7,013 nucleotides of DNA, taken from contig JAHJRK010000032.1 of the NCBI GenBank assembly GCA_018830925.1, positions 1-7,013 of the forward strand. Reading direction: 5' to 3'. Positions 5,798 through 7,013 of this stretch are shown piece after piece. The position numbers and the translations under genes were made by a program. The stretch's first letter is position 1, and every line of letters starts with the position of its first letter. The notes beneath the pieces were generated by a model that saw only the letters and a program-made list of their open reading frames with translations, made no database searches and was not told the DNA's origin. Source of the stretch: Pseudomonadota bacterium. Lineage in GTDB: Bacteria > Desulfobacterota > Desulfobacteria > Desulfobacterales > RPRI01.

Positions 5798-6865
5798 TTA
5801 CCTTAATGACATCGCTTTCTCAGGGCAGATCTCCTGACAACAAAAGCAGGTGATACAGATGTCGGCATCCGCCTCGGGGAGCTCCTTTTTCATAATGAGG
5901 GCCGATACAGGGCACTGGTCGATGCAGGCGCCGCAGGCTGTGCAAAGATCCGGGTCAGCATGGGGTCTGACACGGGTCCTGCTATTTATGAATTCCTGAA
6001 TCACCGCGTTTCCTGAAATGGCCTCGCCGCCGAGTGGCGGAAGCTTGAAATCGGAAAGGACGGTGAGCTCGCCATGGATATGGATCTTTGCAGGATCAAA
6101 AGCCCCAAGACCCATTGCCTTTGCTTTCTGAAGAAAGCGTAAACGGGCTGGATCAAGACCCATCATGGTTGCGATTACCCCATCCAAGGCCACCGCGTTG
6201 TCGGCTGCCAGAATCAGGCCGATATTCCTCAGTTCGGGAGAGGCCGGGCCATTTCCCTCCATACCCACCACCGCGTCCACAATGAAAAGATCCGGCACCC
6301 GGAGACGAAACACCTCCACAATCACATCGTGGAAACGCTCGGGCGTTCCGGCAACCCGGTGCAACCGTGCTTTCTGAGCGCCGGGCAGGATGCCGTAACT
6401 GTTCTTAATTGCTCCGGTCATGACGGTCAGACCATGGGTCTTGAACTTGGGAAGGCTTATAACGATATCGGCGTCAAGAATTTCTTTGGAGACACCCACT
6501 TCGGGCATGAAATCAGGATTGAAGGCAATGTTTTGCGGTGTATTGCCCAGATTGCGGTAATAGCCCTTGGCCGCCTCCATCAACCCGGTAGTCCGAAAGC
6601 TGTTCTCGTTATCGCCGTAGTTGAACAGGCCGGGGTTGTCGCCCACGATTATCCCGGCAGGTTTCATCTCTTCGACTTTTTCCACAACCGCCCGCAATAA
6701 AGATGGGTGGGTCACGATATGTTCTTCCGCTTTGGATGCCCGGAGCACATTCGGTTTGATCAATACCTTTTTTTTGGCAATCTGCCTGGGAAAAAGCTCA
6801 AAGGCCAAATCCACAGCCTTTCGACACGTATCGTAACCGGCAGGGTGTATCATGACATGATACAT
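5798..6865 (-). CDS. DUF362 domain protein with C-terminal 2x[4Fe-4S] ferredoxin domain
   Basis: A cytoplasmic iron-sulfur protein of 355 residues with no signal peptide. DUF362 landmarks: VLIKPNV (34-40), GIIVGDNPG (71-79), SLPKFKTHGLTVMTGAIKN (137-155), FIVDAVVGMEGNGPASP (194-210) and AADNAVALD (220-228). Two cluster motifs follow: C308-TA-C311-GA-C314-IDQ-C318-P and C337-IT-C340-FC-C343-QEI-C347-P. The second has an extra cysteine (Cys342), giving the FCC form that I recall from this subfamily. Two [4Fe-4S] clusters suggest electron transfer. The substrate is unknown; some relatives are annotated only as Fe-S cluster proteins. The ATG at 6865 is preceded by a weak AAGAG-like site. A second Met (residue 5) has no better signal. 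Sampled G+C (75 of 120 in 6181-6300) is clearly higher than in the + strand genes (21 of 60 in 3001-3060). It converges on the PAS gene and is not a close copy of the window's other DUF362 protein. Confidence 0.9.
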   Translation of the reverse strand: MYHVMIHPAGYDTCRKAVDLAFELFPRQIAKKKVLIKPNVLRASKAEEHIVTHPSLLRAVVEKVEEMKPAGIIVGDNPGLFNYGDNENSFRTTGLMEAAKGYYRNLGNTPQNIAFNPDFMPEVGVSKEILDADIVISLPKFKTHGLTVMTGAIKNSYGILPGAQKARLHRVAGTPERFHDVIVEVFRLRVPDLFIVDAVVGMEGNGPASPELRNIGLILAADNAVALDGVIATMMGLDPARLRFLQKAKAMGLGAFDPAKIHIHGELTVLSDFKLPPLGGEAISGNAVIQEFINSRTRVRPHADPDLCTACGACIDQCPVSALIMKKELPEADADICITCFCCQEICPEKAMSLR

Positions 6866-6952
6866 GTTTTTTTCTCTTTTCGCTAAAATGATTTATTGTT
6901 CCGCCTGCTATCGCCCCGTTTTACCGATTGACCGGCTGTGGGTTGTTAAACG

Positions 6953-7006
6953 CCGGGCCTTTCTCCTATGGCCCCGGATGACTATTTAGTTTCCATCCGG
7001 AAATGG
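6953..7006. repeat. Two overlapping inverted repeats upstream of the DUF362-ferredoxin gene
   Basis: First pair: CCGGGCC (6953-6959) with GGCCCCGG (6970-6977), seven base pairs with one bulged C and a 10-nt loop. Second pair: CCGGATG (6974-6980) with CATCCGG (6994-7000), a perfect 7-bp match with a 13-nt loop. The two share bases 6974-6977, so they exclude each other. The second arm also sits in the short palindromes TTTCC-4-GGAAA (6990-7003) and CCAT-6-ATGG (6993-7006). No T-tract follows on either strand, so this is a poor intrinsic terminator. It could be a dispersed intergenic repeat, an operator, or a leader structure of the - strand gene, whose start lies about 90 nt away. The window edge cuts off its far side. 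Confidence 0.45.
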
Positions 7007-7013
7007 GGAATTA

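Noticed and set aside
6329..6700. 123-codon open frame on the + strand
   Set aside because: Antisense to the DUF362 core of the ferredoxin-type gene, whose motifs are intact. The translation is low-complexity and unlike known proteins.
6866..6952. Promoter for the DUF362-ferredoxin gene
   Set aside because: The TTAACA-like hexamer on the - strand has no acceptable -10 at 16-18 nt, so no pair was good enough to annotate.

Overview
The window most resembles a sulfate-reducer-like member of the Desulfobacterota. This is inferred from a DnaK with an ordinary bacterial tail, a DUF6599/DUF362 gene pair, a PAS sensor protein with the 'KPTYxxLExRIexLEKE' style of N-terminus, and a ferredoxin-tailed DUF362 protein. 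The families are read by eye; no database search was possible, so the taxonomic call is moderate.

Layout. (1) Positions 2-676, + strand: the 3' part of dnaK, closed by a strong intrinsic terminator (704-753). (2) Positions 754-983: an intergenic stretch with one plausible sigma-70 promoter and a 33-codon ORF (878-979). That ORF has an excellent ribosome binding site and may be what is left of a class-III aminotransferase gene. (3) Positions 984-5663, + strand: a tightly packed four-gene run of an ALDH7/antiquitin-type semialdehyde dehydrogenase, a membrane-anchored DUF6599 protein, a Tat-signal DUF362 protein, and a PAS-PAS protein. The last carries a histidine-kinase H-box but no ATPase domain. 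Gene spacings are 3 nt, an 11-nt overlap, and 26 nt after start correction, so co-transcription is likely. (4) Positions 5664-5797: a short convergent junction with no obvious terminator. On the - strand it carries a 20-codon ORF with its own Shine-Dalgarno sequence that looks like the beginning of a lost small gene, possibly a cupin. (5) Positions 5798-6865, - strand: a cytoplasmic DUF362 protein with two C-terminal [4Fe-4S] motifs. (6) Positions 6866-7013: upstream region of that gene, with two overlapping inverted repeats at the window edge.

How the genes may work together. The dehydrogenase would oxidise an amino-semialdehyde such as alpha-aminoadipate semialdehyde in lysine breakdown. 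DUF6599 and the Tat DUF362 protein look like an envelope-located pair of unknown function. The PAS protein may sense a signal and work with a partner kinase elsewhere. A functional link between the dehydrogenase and the envelope pair is not shown by the sequence; it rests only on the operon-like spacing.

The clearest leads are the ATPase-less sensor protein, the DUF6599/DUF362 envelope pair, two apparent gene stubs that each kept an intact ribosome binding site, and a rise in G+C in the right-hand gene that suggests a different origin for that segment. I see no CRISPR array, tRNA, rRNA, transposase or integrase.
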